From: Bacillota bacterium
GTDB lineage: Bacteria; Bacillota; Clostridia; Saccharofermentanales; Fastidiosipilaceae
NCBI GenBank assembly: GCA_023420715.1
Contig: JAEZVR010000162.1
Coordinates: forward strand, 1 to 24,300
Direction of reading: 5' to 3'
DNA length: 24,300 nucleotides
Each line of letters starts with the position of its first letter. Position 1 is the first letter of the stretch. Below the pieces are notes generated by a model. It saw only the letters and a program-made list of their open reading frames with translations, was not told the DNA's origin and made no database searches. Shown piece by piece: positions 7,399 through 14,750 of this stretch. A program made the translations under genes and the position numbers.

Positions 7399-8679
7399 TT
7401 GCTAAACTTTTTGATTGATGCCATTACGCCTTTAGTCATGTTAAGTGTCTTGTTTGGTCTGCTCGTGGCCTATTGTGGCAGACAGGCATTTAAGTTGCCT
7501 AAATGGCTTTTGCTTGCTGAGACAGTTCTTGCTTTGGTTGGAGGTATCACAATTTATGTGATGCGACGTTTAAATCCAAAAGGATTGGTTAAGCCGCTGG
7601 CAATCTTTAATCGTTGGACGCTGGCGGTTACGCTCATCGCCTTGTTATTGATGCTGTTAGCGCTAGTTATGACATTCATATGCCATTCAAGGCAACGCAT
7701 GCGTTATGCTGCGGCGATTGCAACGGTACTGTGGGGCGGCATTGCAGCGATTGCAATGGCAGCAATTAGTTTGCCCAGTCTTTTTCAATTAACACACGAA
7801 TTTGTTGCGTTTGGCGAAGATAAACTCAGCACGGCATCCTTGTTTCGGACGGGTGGATACATTCTGGGCATCTTGCTTTGCTTGATGATCGGGCTATCGC
7901 TTTGTAAGGTGTTAAAGCGTTTATCACCACGCGGCTTTAACTTTTTTTCGTTCTTGTTCGCCCTGAGTCTTATTTTTGAATACACCTTAAAAGGTGTTGC
8001 TGCTTTAGGTCGCTTGCGGATTTTGCCACGGCGCGGTCTTGTTTTCGATTTAATGATTTTTGAAGATGTCAGTCAACCTTGGACTGTTGGGGCTTATGTC
8101 TTCGTGATGCTGTTGGCGGCTTTAACGGTTTTTGTCACCCATTTACGTATCAAAAAAACCTATAGCACGCCTGCCCAGAGAAGAAAGGCACTGTGGTGGC
8201 TCAGAAATTGTCGTCGGTGGTCGGTGGCAAGCGTCGTCTTTATCTTGCTTGGTTTTTTGGCCGTAACCGTTTTATATCAATATGTCACAAAACCGGTGGA
8301 GCTGGCGCCTGCTCAACCGTATCAGGATCATGGTCGTCAAATCATTATTCCGCTTACAGATGTGGAAGATGGGCATTTACATCGTTTTGCATACGATTAT
8401 CAAGGTCACCATATACGCTTTATTGTGGTTAAAAAACCGCAGGGAAACACCTATGGTGTCGGCTTGGATGCCTGCGATATTTGTGGTGTGGCAGGTTATT
8501 ATGAGCGAAAAAATGATGTCATTTGTAAACGATGCGATGTGGTCATGAATAAGTCCACCATCGGTTTTAAAGGCGGTTGTAATCCCGTGCCATTTGAATA
8601 TGTCATCGAAGATGGACAGATTATCATCGATAAAGCCGTCTTAGAAGCTGAAAAAGATCGTTTCCCCGAGGGGCAATAA
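7399..8679 (+). CDS. DUF2318 (Fe-S-containing) polytopic membrane protein
   Basis: A 426-residue membrane protein of the family always met in p19/FTR1 loci (Campylobacter Cj1660 type). TTG start at 7399 after AGGGG (7387-7391). About eight hydrophobic segments lie between residues 4 and 296. The extracytoplasmic or peripheral C-terminal domain (about 300-426) holds the DUF2318 core: C359-x2-C362, C376-x2-C379 and GGCNP with C394, with nearby His residues H327 and H329. This Cys set is thought to bind a metal or Fe-S centre. With the FMN lipoprotein downstream, a role in moving electrons across or along the membrane to iron is likely but inferred. The direction of electron flow is unknown. Confidence 0.9.
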   Translation: MLNFLIDAITPLVMLSVLFGLLVAYCGRQAFKLPKWLLLAETVLALVGGITIYVMRRLNPKGLVKPLAIFNRWTLAVTLIALLLMLLALVMTFICHSRQRMRYAAAIATVLWGGIAAIAMAAISLPSLFQLTHEFVAFGEDKLSTASLFRTGGYILGILLCLMIGLSLCKVLKRLSPRGFNFFSFLFALSLIFEYTLKGVAALGRLRILPRRGLVFDLMIFEDVSQPWTVGAYVFVMLLAALTVFVTHLRIKKTYSTPAQRRKALWWLRNCRRWSVASVVFILLGFLAVTVLYQYVTKPVELAPAQPYQDHGRQIIIPLTDVEDGHLHRFAYDYQGHHIRFIVVKKPQGNTYGVGLDACDICGVAGYYERKNDVICKRCDVVMNKSTIGFKGGCNPVPFEYVIEDGQIIIDKAVLEAEKDRFPEGQ

Positions 8680-8687
8680 GAGGTTTT

Positions 8688-9971
8688 ATGTACTGGAAAA
8701 TGGTGTTTGGAACGTTGTTCCGTCAAAAAGGCAAGATGCTAATGATTGCTTTTACCGTGGCACTCGGTATATCGCTTGCCACAGCGATGATGAATGTCAT
8801 GATTGGTGTTGGGGATAAGATTAACCAAGAATTGAAGACCTATGGGGCAAATATCAATGTTGTGCCAAAGGACGCTTCTTTATTGGATGACTTGTACGGT
8901 ATTTCAGAAGGTGCTGGGGTGGGTGATAAGTATCTAAATGAAGCAGATGTCACCAAAATTAAGCAGATTTTTTGGGGGTTTAACATTGTTAATTTGGCTC
9001 CCACGCTAAAAGTAAAGGGCCATTTAGCTCAATCAGATCAAGTGATTCCCCTGAATGGCACTTGGTATGATCGGACCTTTAAACTGAATACGGGTGAAAC
9101 CTTCGAAGCGGGTATCAAGGGACTCAAGAGCTGGTGGTCCATCGAGGGCGAGTGGCTCAACGATGACGATGATGAGGGTGTCCTGGTGGGCGCTTTGGTG
9201 GCCGGTCGAGAAGGGATAAAAGTTGGCGATTCATTGACCTATCAATTGGGGGAGACAACTAAAACCTATACCGTTCGAGGAATCTTAAATGCCGGTGGTG
9301 ATGAAGATGAGGCAATATATGCCAGTTTAAAAGCGGTTCAGTCGCTCAGTGGACATGTCGGTAAAATATCAAATATTGAAGTCTCGGCATTGACAACCCC
9401 AGATAATGATTTGGCGAAAAAAGCTTCCCAGAATCCAGATTCGCTGACCCCAACAGAATATGACACCTGGTATTGCACGGCCTATGTCAGTACGATTTGC
9501 TACCAAATTCAAGAAGTGGTACAAGACGGTGTCGCAAAAGCGGTGCGACAAGTGGCAGAATCTGAAGGGACAATTTTAAACAAGACACAGTTCCTGATGC
9601 TCTTAATTACGATTCTGAGCTCGATTGGGTCTGCTTTGGGGATAAGCAATTTGATTACTGCTTCGGTTATGGAGCGCAGTCAGGAGATTGGTTTAATCAA
9701 AGCCATCGGGGGAACGGATATTCGAATTATCCTCATTATTTTGACAGAAATATTGCTTACAGGGTGTTTTGGCGGTGCGATTGGCTATGCTGTGGGGATG
9801 GGATTTACTCAGATTATTGGGTTGACTGTCTTTGACTCAACCATTCCCATTGCGCCCATGGTGGTTCCGATTGACATTGTCTTGTTATTAGCTGTGATCT
9901 TAATCGGAAGCATGCCGGCGATACGTTATCTTTTGCGATTAAAACCAACAGAAGTTTTACATGGGAGATAA
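8688..9971 (+). CDS. FtsX/MacB-type ABC permease, first copy
   Basis: A 427-residue ABC permease with MacB-like layout: TM1 (about 15-38), a large extracytoplasmic domain (40-300) and a C-terminal FtsX domain with three TM segments (about 303-327, 348-375, 396-418). The cytoplasmic coupling sequence MERSQEIGLIKAIGG at 328-342 is typical of the family. Such permeases usually pass mechanical force to extracytoplasmic partners instead of importing a solute. The domain contains WYCTAYVSTICYQI with C263 and C271, unusual extracytoplasmic cysteines that could bind metal or form a disulfide. It starts 8 bases after DUF2318 and pairs with the next permease and ATPase as a heterodimeric transporter. 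Confidence 0.9.
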   Translation: MYWKMVFGTLFRQKGKMLMIAFTVALGISLATAMMNVMIGVGDKINQELKTYGANINVVPKDASLLDDLYGISEGAGVGDKYLNEADVTKIKQIFWGFNIVNLAPTLKVKGHLAQSDQVIPLNGTWYDRTFKLNTGETFEAGIKGLKSWWSIEGEWLNDDDDEGVLVGALVAGREGIKVGDSLTYQLGETTKTYTVRGILNAGGDEDEAIYASLKAVQSLSGHVGKISNIEVSALTTPDNDLAKKASQNPDSLTPTEYDTWYCTAYVSTICYQIQEVVQDGVAKAVRQVAESEGTILNKTQFLMLLITILSSIGSALGISNLITASVMERSQEIGLIKAIGGTDIRIILIILTEILLTGCFGGAIGYAVGMGFTQIIGLTVFDSTIPIAPMVVPIDIVLLLAVILIGSMPAIRYLLRLKPTEVLHGR

Positions 9972-9973
9972 TC

Positions 9974-11176
9974 ATGAGCAAGCGCAGTATGTATTTCAAA
10001 ATGATTTTTAGCTCCCTGCTCAGAAGGCGTTCACGGATGGTTGTGGCGCTTTTGGCGATAGCCATTGGTGCGACCGTCATATCGGGCATGGTGACGATTT
10101 ATTATGATATTCCGCGTCAACTTGGCAAAGAATTCCGATCTTATGGGGCTAATTTTGTGGTGCTCCCAGACGGGGATCAAAAAATTGACGCATCTACGTT
10201 AGATCAAGTCGCTCATGAATTGCCGCCAGGTAAGGTGGTCGGCATGGCACCTTATCGATATGAAACAACCAAAATTAACCAGAAACCGTATATTTTAGCT
10301 GGCACCAATATGGATGAGGCTAAGAAGAACAGTCCGTTTTGGTATATAGAAGGCCAATGGGTGAGCAGTGGTGAAACAGACCAGGTGATGGTGGGGAAAG
10401 AAATTGCAAAAACCATCGGTTTGGGCGTCGGCGATTCATTTAAAGTTTCTGGCGTTAAGTATGGCAAATCGGGTGTGGCATCCAATATCACGGATTCGGC
10501 AGAACAAGGCAAATTAAAAGACACGACGGATGATTATTATGATCATACCTTCAAAGTCAAAGGTATTATTACGACTGGTGGTGCTGAAGAAGGGTTCATT
10601 TTCTTAAATATGGCGGATCTCAATGCACTGTTGGAAGACGTCGTGCGTGTCGATGGTATTGAATGCTCGATTGAAGGGGACGCAGAGGCCTTAAATGCCT
10701 TGGCAGATCAGATTAAGACCTCGATTCCAGGCGTTGTGGGCAGACCGGTTAAACGGGTGACCCAATCTCAGGATACGGTTTTAGGGAAATTGCAGGCCTT
10801 GGTTTTGTTGGTGAATTTGGTGGTCTTGTTGCTCACCATGATTTCTGTGTTAACAACCATGCTCGCTGTTGTTGCCGAACGGCGAAAGGAAATTGGACTT
10901 AAAAAAGCGCTTGGGGCGCCTAGTGATGCAATCTTTAAAGAGTTCTTGGGCGAAGGTATTGGACTTGGTTTCTTTGGGGGCGTGCTCGGGGTTGTATTGG
11001 GTTTCTTCTTTGCTCAACGGGTGAGTTTGACCGTCTTTGGACGGGCGATTGAATTTTCCATTCTCATCATACCTTTCACCTTAATCGTATCGGTGGCCAT
11101 TACAATCATTGCCTGCTGGTGGCCTGTCAAAAAGGCAACACAAATTGATCCAGCCCTCGTTTTGCGTGGAGAATAA
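9974..11176 (+). CDS. FtsX/MacB-type ABC permease, second copy
   Basis: A 400-residue permease of the same architecture as its upstream neighbour: TM1 at about 22-42, extracytoplasmic domain to about 265, then an FtsX domain with three TM segments. The coupling segment AERRKEIGLKKALGA is near residue 300. Shared sequence after TM1 (SYGANFVVLP here, TYGANINVVP in the first permease) shows they are paralogues and probable heterodimer partners. It begins 2 bases after the first permease. It carries the p19-locus gene order (Cj1661-Cj1662 equivalents). Substrate is unknown. Confidence 0.9.
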   Translation: MSKRSMYFKMIFSSLLRRRSRMVVALLAIAIGATVISGMVTIYYDIPRQLGKEFRSYGANFVVLPDGDQKIDASTLDQVAHELPPGKVVGMAPYRYETTKINQKPYILAGTNMDEAKKNSPFWYIEGQWVSSGETDQVMVGKEIAKTIGLGVGDSFKVSGVKYGKSGVASNITDSAEQGKLKDTTDDYYDHTFKVKGIITTGGAEEGFIFLNMADLNALLEDVVRVDGIECSIEGDAEALNALADQIKTSIPGVVGRPVKRVTQSQDTVLGKLQALVLLVNLVVLLLTMISVLTTMLAVVAERRKEIGLKKALGAPSDAIFKEFLGEGIGLGFFGGVLGVVLGFFFAQRVSLTVFGRAIEFSILIIPFTLIVSVAITIIACWWPVKKATQIDPALVLRGE

Positions 11177-11185
11177 GGAGTGCTT

Positions 11186-11923
11186 ATGTCTATTCAAAGG
11201 ATTGAAACGATTGAAACCGCATCGGTAGATGCCAAACAGCCTGTGCTTGAGTTAAAAAACGTCTCAAAAATTTATGAAAGCGTCAATGCCCTACAACACA
11301 TTAATTTGACGGTTCATCAAAACGAATGGATTTCGGTCATGGGTTCGTCTGGCTCTGGAAAAACGACACTCATGAATATCATTGGTTGTTTGGATCGCCC
11401 AACGGAAGGTGATGTCTTCATCGATGGCATTAATATCACCCAGCAAAGTCAGCGGGCATTAACGACCATCCGACGCGAAAAAATTGGCTTGATTTTTCAA
11501 CAATTTCATTTGGTTCAGTATTTAACGGCAGTTGAAAACGTGATGATGGCGCAATATTATCACTCGATGCCAGACGAAAAAGAAGCCCTAGCAGCATTAG
11601 AAAAAGTCGGTCTTAAAGATCGGGCAAAGCATTTGCCAAGACAATTGTCAGGTGGTGAGCAACAACGTGTTTGTATTGCACGTGCATTAATTAACAACCC
11701 ACCGTTAATTTTGGCAGACGAACCAACAGGAAACCTGGATGAAGAAAATGAACAAATTGTGATTGGCATTCTTAAACAGCTTCATCAAGAAGGTGCAACG
11801 ATTGTGGTTGTTACGCACGATCCAGAGGTCGGTGAAGAAGCACAACGTCGAGTGATATTGGATTACGGCAAGATCAGTCGCATCGATGATTTACAAAGTA
11901 TGCGTCAAAATAAAGGAGAATGA
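11186..11923 (+). CDS. ABC transporter ATPase, MacB/LolD type
   Basis: The 245-residue ATPase expected to power the two preceding permeases. I placed the start at ATG 11186 because AAGGAG at 11175-11180 is 5 bases away; the earlier GTG at 11180 overlaps that site. Walker A is GSSGSGKT (53-60), the Q-loop Q105/Q106 in FQQFHL, the signature LSGGEQQR (154-161), Walker B LILADE (174-179) and the switch H211. GNLD after Walker B is characteristic of the LolD/MacB/FtsE class. The N-terminal 20 residues are an extension with no clear function. It is equivalent in position to Cj1663 of the Campylobacter locus. Confidence 0.93.
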   Translation: MSIQRIETIETASVDAKQPVLELKNVSKIYESVNALQHINLTVHQNEWISVMGSSGSGKTTLMNIIGCLDRPTEGDVFIDGINITQQSQRALTTIRREKIGLIFQQFHLVQYLTAVENVMMAQYYHSMPDEKEALAALEKVGLKDRAKHLPRQLSGGEQQRVCIARALINNPPLILADEPTGNLDEENEQIVIGILKQLHQEGATIVVVTHDPEVGEEAQRRVILDYGKISRIDDLQSMRQNKGE

Positions 11924-11925
11924 TG

Positions 11926-12369
11926 ATGAAAAAAAGACATTTTGGTGTATGGGTCGCTCTGGTTGTGGGTGCAATGGGGATGGTATTAACCGCCTGTGGT
12001 GGTAAAACGGATTTTGCGAACCTGAAATTGAAAGACGGTACGTATCAAGGGCATTATCGAGATGAAGAGGATGGTGCAAGTGCTTCGGAAGTTTTGGTTA
12101 CCTTGACCATTAAAGATGGAAAAATTGATGCTTGTGAGAGTATCGAAAAATTAATCACAGCACCTGCAGCAAAAGACGAATCCTATGGCAAAAATGCCGG
12201 AGATCAAAACTATCAAAAGGCGCAAATTGCAGTTAAAGGTATCCGTCAATATCCGCAAAAGTTGGTTGAGGTGCAAGATCCAGAAAAAGTGGATGCCATT
12301 AGTGGTGCCACCGTTTCTCAAAAACGTTTTAAAGCAGCCGTGTGGGACGCATTGAACCAAGCAAAATAA
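11926..12369 (+). CDS. FMN-binding lipoprotein with covalent flavinylation motif
   Basis: A 147-residue exported lipoprotein carrying one FMN_bind domain. Of three overlapping ATGs (11920, 11923, 11926) the last is best spaced, 7 bases from AAGGAG (11913-11918). The lipobox LTAC makes C24 the lipid anchor. The domain starts at DGTYQGHY (37-44) and ends with DAISGAT (123-129), matching the ApbE target rule Dxx(S/T)GAT. FMN would be attached to T129, as in NqrC and RnfG. This makes it an extracytoplasmic one-electron or two-electron carrier. It sits where thioredoxin-like genes lie in the Campylobacter p19 locus, suggesting that flavin serves the redox step here. No ApbE flavin transferase gene is in the window. 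Confidence 0.9.
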   Translation: MKKRHFGVWVALVVGAMGMVLTACGGKTDFANLKLKDGTYQGHYRDEEDGASASEVLVTLTIKDGKIDACESIEKLITAPAAKDESYGKNAGDQNYQKAQIAVKGIRQYPQKLVEVQDPEKVDAISGATVSQKRFKAAVWDALNQAK

Positions 12370-12384
12370 GCGAGTAATTTGTCT

Positions 12385-12828
12385 ATGATTAAAGCATCAC
12401 CTTTTTTGCGGGGGATTTTGTCGATTCAGACCATCCTTTTAATCCTAATTGCCTTATCCCCCTTTGTTTTATCGCCGGTTTGTCCGGCAATGCCAAATGG
12501 TAAGTTCATGCCTTGTCATTACAGTGGTTTGCTCATTACCGTTTTAGCAGCTTTTTTGGCTGCTTTGAGTTTGTTGATTACCCTAATACCGGTGCGTCGC
12601 TTGATCTTAATTGGGCATGCGATTGTTGTGCTGGGGGTGGCATTATGCTATCTCATTCCGACCCGGATTTTACCAGTATCGTATGCACCCTCAAAGTTGT
12701 TTGGCCTTTGCGGCCATGTCGATATGCCCTGCCAGCACACCTTCCATTTAGTGACGATTGGGTTGATTCTTGTCGCTGTGATCTCAATTGGGACATTTAT
12801 GTGGCAGTGGTTGCGCCGTGTCTTTTAG
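12385..12828 (+). CDS. DUF4418 family membrane protein
   Basis: A 147-residue protein with four hydrophobic segments (about 8-30, 49-69, 73-92, 121-141). Start uncertain: ATG 12385 or in-frame TTG 12379, with only a weak upstream AAGCGAG. It has two Cys/Met/His clusters, each placed just outside a membrane segment: C33...M42-P-C44-H45 and C109-x-H111...M114-P-C116-x-H118. The repeated MPC(x)H pattern is typical of DUF4418 and suggests a metal, haem or thiol-redox site on the outer face. The function of the family is not established. It lies between the FMN lipoprotein and the third permease, so it probably belongs to the redox/second ABC module. Confidence 0.82.
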   Translation: MIKASPFLRGILSIQTILLILIALSPFVLSPVCPAMPNGKFMPCHYSGLLITVLAAFLAALSLLITLIPVRRLILIGHAIVVLGVALCYLIPTRILPVSYAPSKLFGLCGHVDMPCQHTFHLVTIGLILVAVISIGTFMWQWLRRVF

Positions 12829-12851
12829 TGGATGAATGAGATGGAGATTGC

Positions 12852-14057
12852 ATGGATAGACCTTTAACACCGAGCCAAGTGGCCAAATGCAATATGAGTC
12901 ATCGGACGGGGCGCAGTTTTGGCCTTGTCCTATTAATTACGTTATTTGCTTTTTTTCTGTCGGCTGGATCTTTATTGTTTTTAGGCTTAACAGGCGGGGT
13001 ACAGCAATTAACCGCTCGTTTGGGCGCAGATATTATGATTGTGCCCGAAGGGTATAAGGCAAATATTGAGAGTGTCCTTTTAAAAGGTGAACCGAGCACG
13101 TTCTACCTGCCTGCAGGAGCTTATGAACGGATCCAAGCGGAGCCTGGTATTGCTAAAATTACCCCTCAGCTTTATGTGGCAACTTTGTCGGCCGCTTGTT
13201 GTTCGTACCCGGTTCAAATTATTGGGATTGATCAGACAACCGATTTCCTGATTCAACCCTGGCTGCCAGGACCGTTTCGTGGTCGTTTACAAGATGGTGA
13301 GGCCATTGTGGGTGCAAAGATCGTCGGAGAAGCTGGAGAAACCATTCACTTCTTTGACCAGAATATTCAAATTGCTGGGCGATTAGAACAAACAGGGATG
13401 GGATTTGATGCGACGGTTTTTGTCAATATGAAGACCGCGCAAATGTTGGCGCATGCCAGTGAACGCATGGGTAAAAATCCGGCAGCTTCAGCCGATGTCA
13501 TCAGCACTTTAATGATTAAAGTGGCAGATGGTGTGGATCCTGCGAAACTTGCAACCTATCTCTCTAAAACGTATGGAAAAGAAGGCATATTTGCAATTTT
13601 CAGTCAGCGTTTTGTCAATGCACTATCGGCTAGTTTGCGGACAATCACAAAAGTCTTAATTGGATTAGGTGGCGTCATCACCAGTTTGGTGTTCTTTATG
13701 CTTATGCTGTCATTTACAACAACCATGAAAAGCCGACAAAAAGAATGGGTTGTCCTAAAAATGATGGGCGCAACGAGAGCTGTTTTGCGCAAAATTGTTT
13801 TGGGAGAAGCGAATCGCATTGGCCTTTATGGCGGTGTTTTGGGTGTTCTTCTTGGGGCCTTCGTGGGTATGGTCGTTGGTCCTGGTTTGGGTCAACAACT
13901 TGGCATGCCTTTTCATAGCGCATCCTGGGGTTTGCTCGCTGCCATCCTGGGGCTTGCCTTCCTGTTTGCCTGGCTCATTGGCGTATTGGCTTGTTTGCCT
14001 GCTTTGAGGAAGGTTTTTAAAGCGGAAACTTATACGGCATTTCGGGCTTATGATTGA
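12852..14057 (+). CDS. FtsX-type ABC permease, third copy, with extracytoplasmic CC motif
   Basis: A 401-residue permease related to the two upstream ones: TM1 at about 23-46, then LTARLGADIMIVPEG (53-67, the family's post-TM1 signature), extracytoplasmic domain to about 265, and an FtsX domain with three TM segments and the coupling sequence QKEWVVLKMMGA. The notable feature is the vicinal pair C116-C117 in LSAACCSYPVQIIG, in the extracytoplasmic domain. This could be a metal or dithiol site facing DUF4418. The start is supported by GGAG at 12843-12846. With the next gene it forms a second complete ABC transporter, probably a homodimeric permease with a homodimeric ATPase. Substrate is unknown. 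Confidence 0.9.
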   Translation: MDRPLTPSQVAKCNMSHRTGRSFGLVLLITLFAFFLSAGSLLFLGLTGGVQQLTARLGADIMIVPEGYKANIESVLLKGEPSTFYLPAGAYERIQAEPGIAKITPQLYVATLSAACCSYPVQIIGIDQTTDFLIQPWLPGPFRGRLQDGEAIVGAKIVGEAGETIHFFDQNIQIAGRLEQTGMGFDATVFVNMKTAQMLAHASERMGKNPAASADVISTLMIKVADGVDPAKLATYLSKTYGKEGIFAIFSQRFVNALSASLRTITKVLIGLGGVITSLVFFMLMLSFTTTMKSRQKEWVVLKMMGATRAVLRKIVLGEANRIGLYGGVLGVLLGAFVGMVVGPGLGQQLGMPFHSASWGLLAAILGLAFLFAWLIGVLACLPALRKVFKAETYTAFRAYD

Positions 14058-14063
14058 GGTTTT

Positions 14064-14750
14064 ATGATCTATATTGAACAATTATCTAAGACGTTCCATA
14101 CCGTTCATCGCGAAATCGAAGCCGTTAAACAGGTTGATTTTAAAATGGATGAACCTGCTTTTTACCAAATTATTGGCAGATCCGGCAGTGGGAAAAGCAC
14201 CTTGCTGCACCTAATGACTGGTTTGTTGCGGCCAACCGCTGGAAAGATCATCATTTGTGGTCAAGATTATGCCGATTTATCTGAGGATGCATTGGCAAAA
14301 TGTCGCAACCAGCATATTGGTTTCATTTCTCAGCAGGCGACGCTTTTATCGGCTTTGAACGTTATCGAGAACATTGTTTTACCCTGGTATCTCTTGGGGA
14401 AACGAGATGGTGATCCATATGGACGCGCCAGACTGCTGTTGGATTCATTTGAGATTAGACATTTGGAAAAAGCGCAGGTCCGTGAATTGTCGGGTGGTGA
14501 ATTGCGCCGTGTTCAAATTGTCCGTGCATTAATCAATCAACCTGATTTGCTCATCGCCGACGAGCCAACATCTGACTTAGACGCAGAAAGCACGAAGTTG
14601 GTGATGAATGCATTGGTATCTTGTGTTCAACGCGGGATGGGTGTGGTTGCCGTAACCCATGAGCTCGATACATTGGCTTATGGCGACAAGGTCTGGACAA
14701 TGTCGGAGGGCAGATTATCCGCAGGAAACGGTTTTGCAGATGAAAACTAG
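14064..14750 (+). CDS. ABC transporter ATPase partner of third permease
   Basis: A 228-residue ATPase of the LolD/MacB class. Walker A is GRSGSGKS (38-45), Q-loop Q90 or Q91 in FISQQATLL, signature LSGGELRR (142-149), Walker B LLIADE (162-167), D-loop SDLD and switch H199. It begins 6 bases after the third permease stop, with GAGG just upstream, so the two are co-translated. It is clearly different from the first ATPase of the block, so this is a second module and not a recent duplication. The 3' end overlaps the start of the solute-binding lipoprotein gene by 11 bases. Confidence 0.92.
   Translation: MIYIEQLSKTFHTVHREIEAVKQVDFKMDEPAFYQIIGRSGSGKSTLLHLMTGLLRPTAGKIIICGQDYADLSEDALAKCRNQHIGFISQQATLLSALNVIENIVLPWYLLGKRDGDPYGRARLLLDSFEIRHLEKAQVRELSGGELRRVQIVRALINQPDLLIADEPTSDLDAESTKLVMNALVSCVQRGMGVVAVTHELDTLAYGDKVWTMSEGRLSAGNGFADEN

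Noticed and set aside
13755..14081. 108-codon minus-strand frame over the third permease
   Set aside because: A shadow of the FtsX domain coding sequence; Lys/His-rich low-quality protein and no start signals.
14659..14739. Longer N-terminus for the family-5 binding protein starting inside the ATPase gene
   Set aside because: The extra 27 residues are not signal-like, and the ATG at 14740 directly yields a proper lipoprotein signal.
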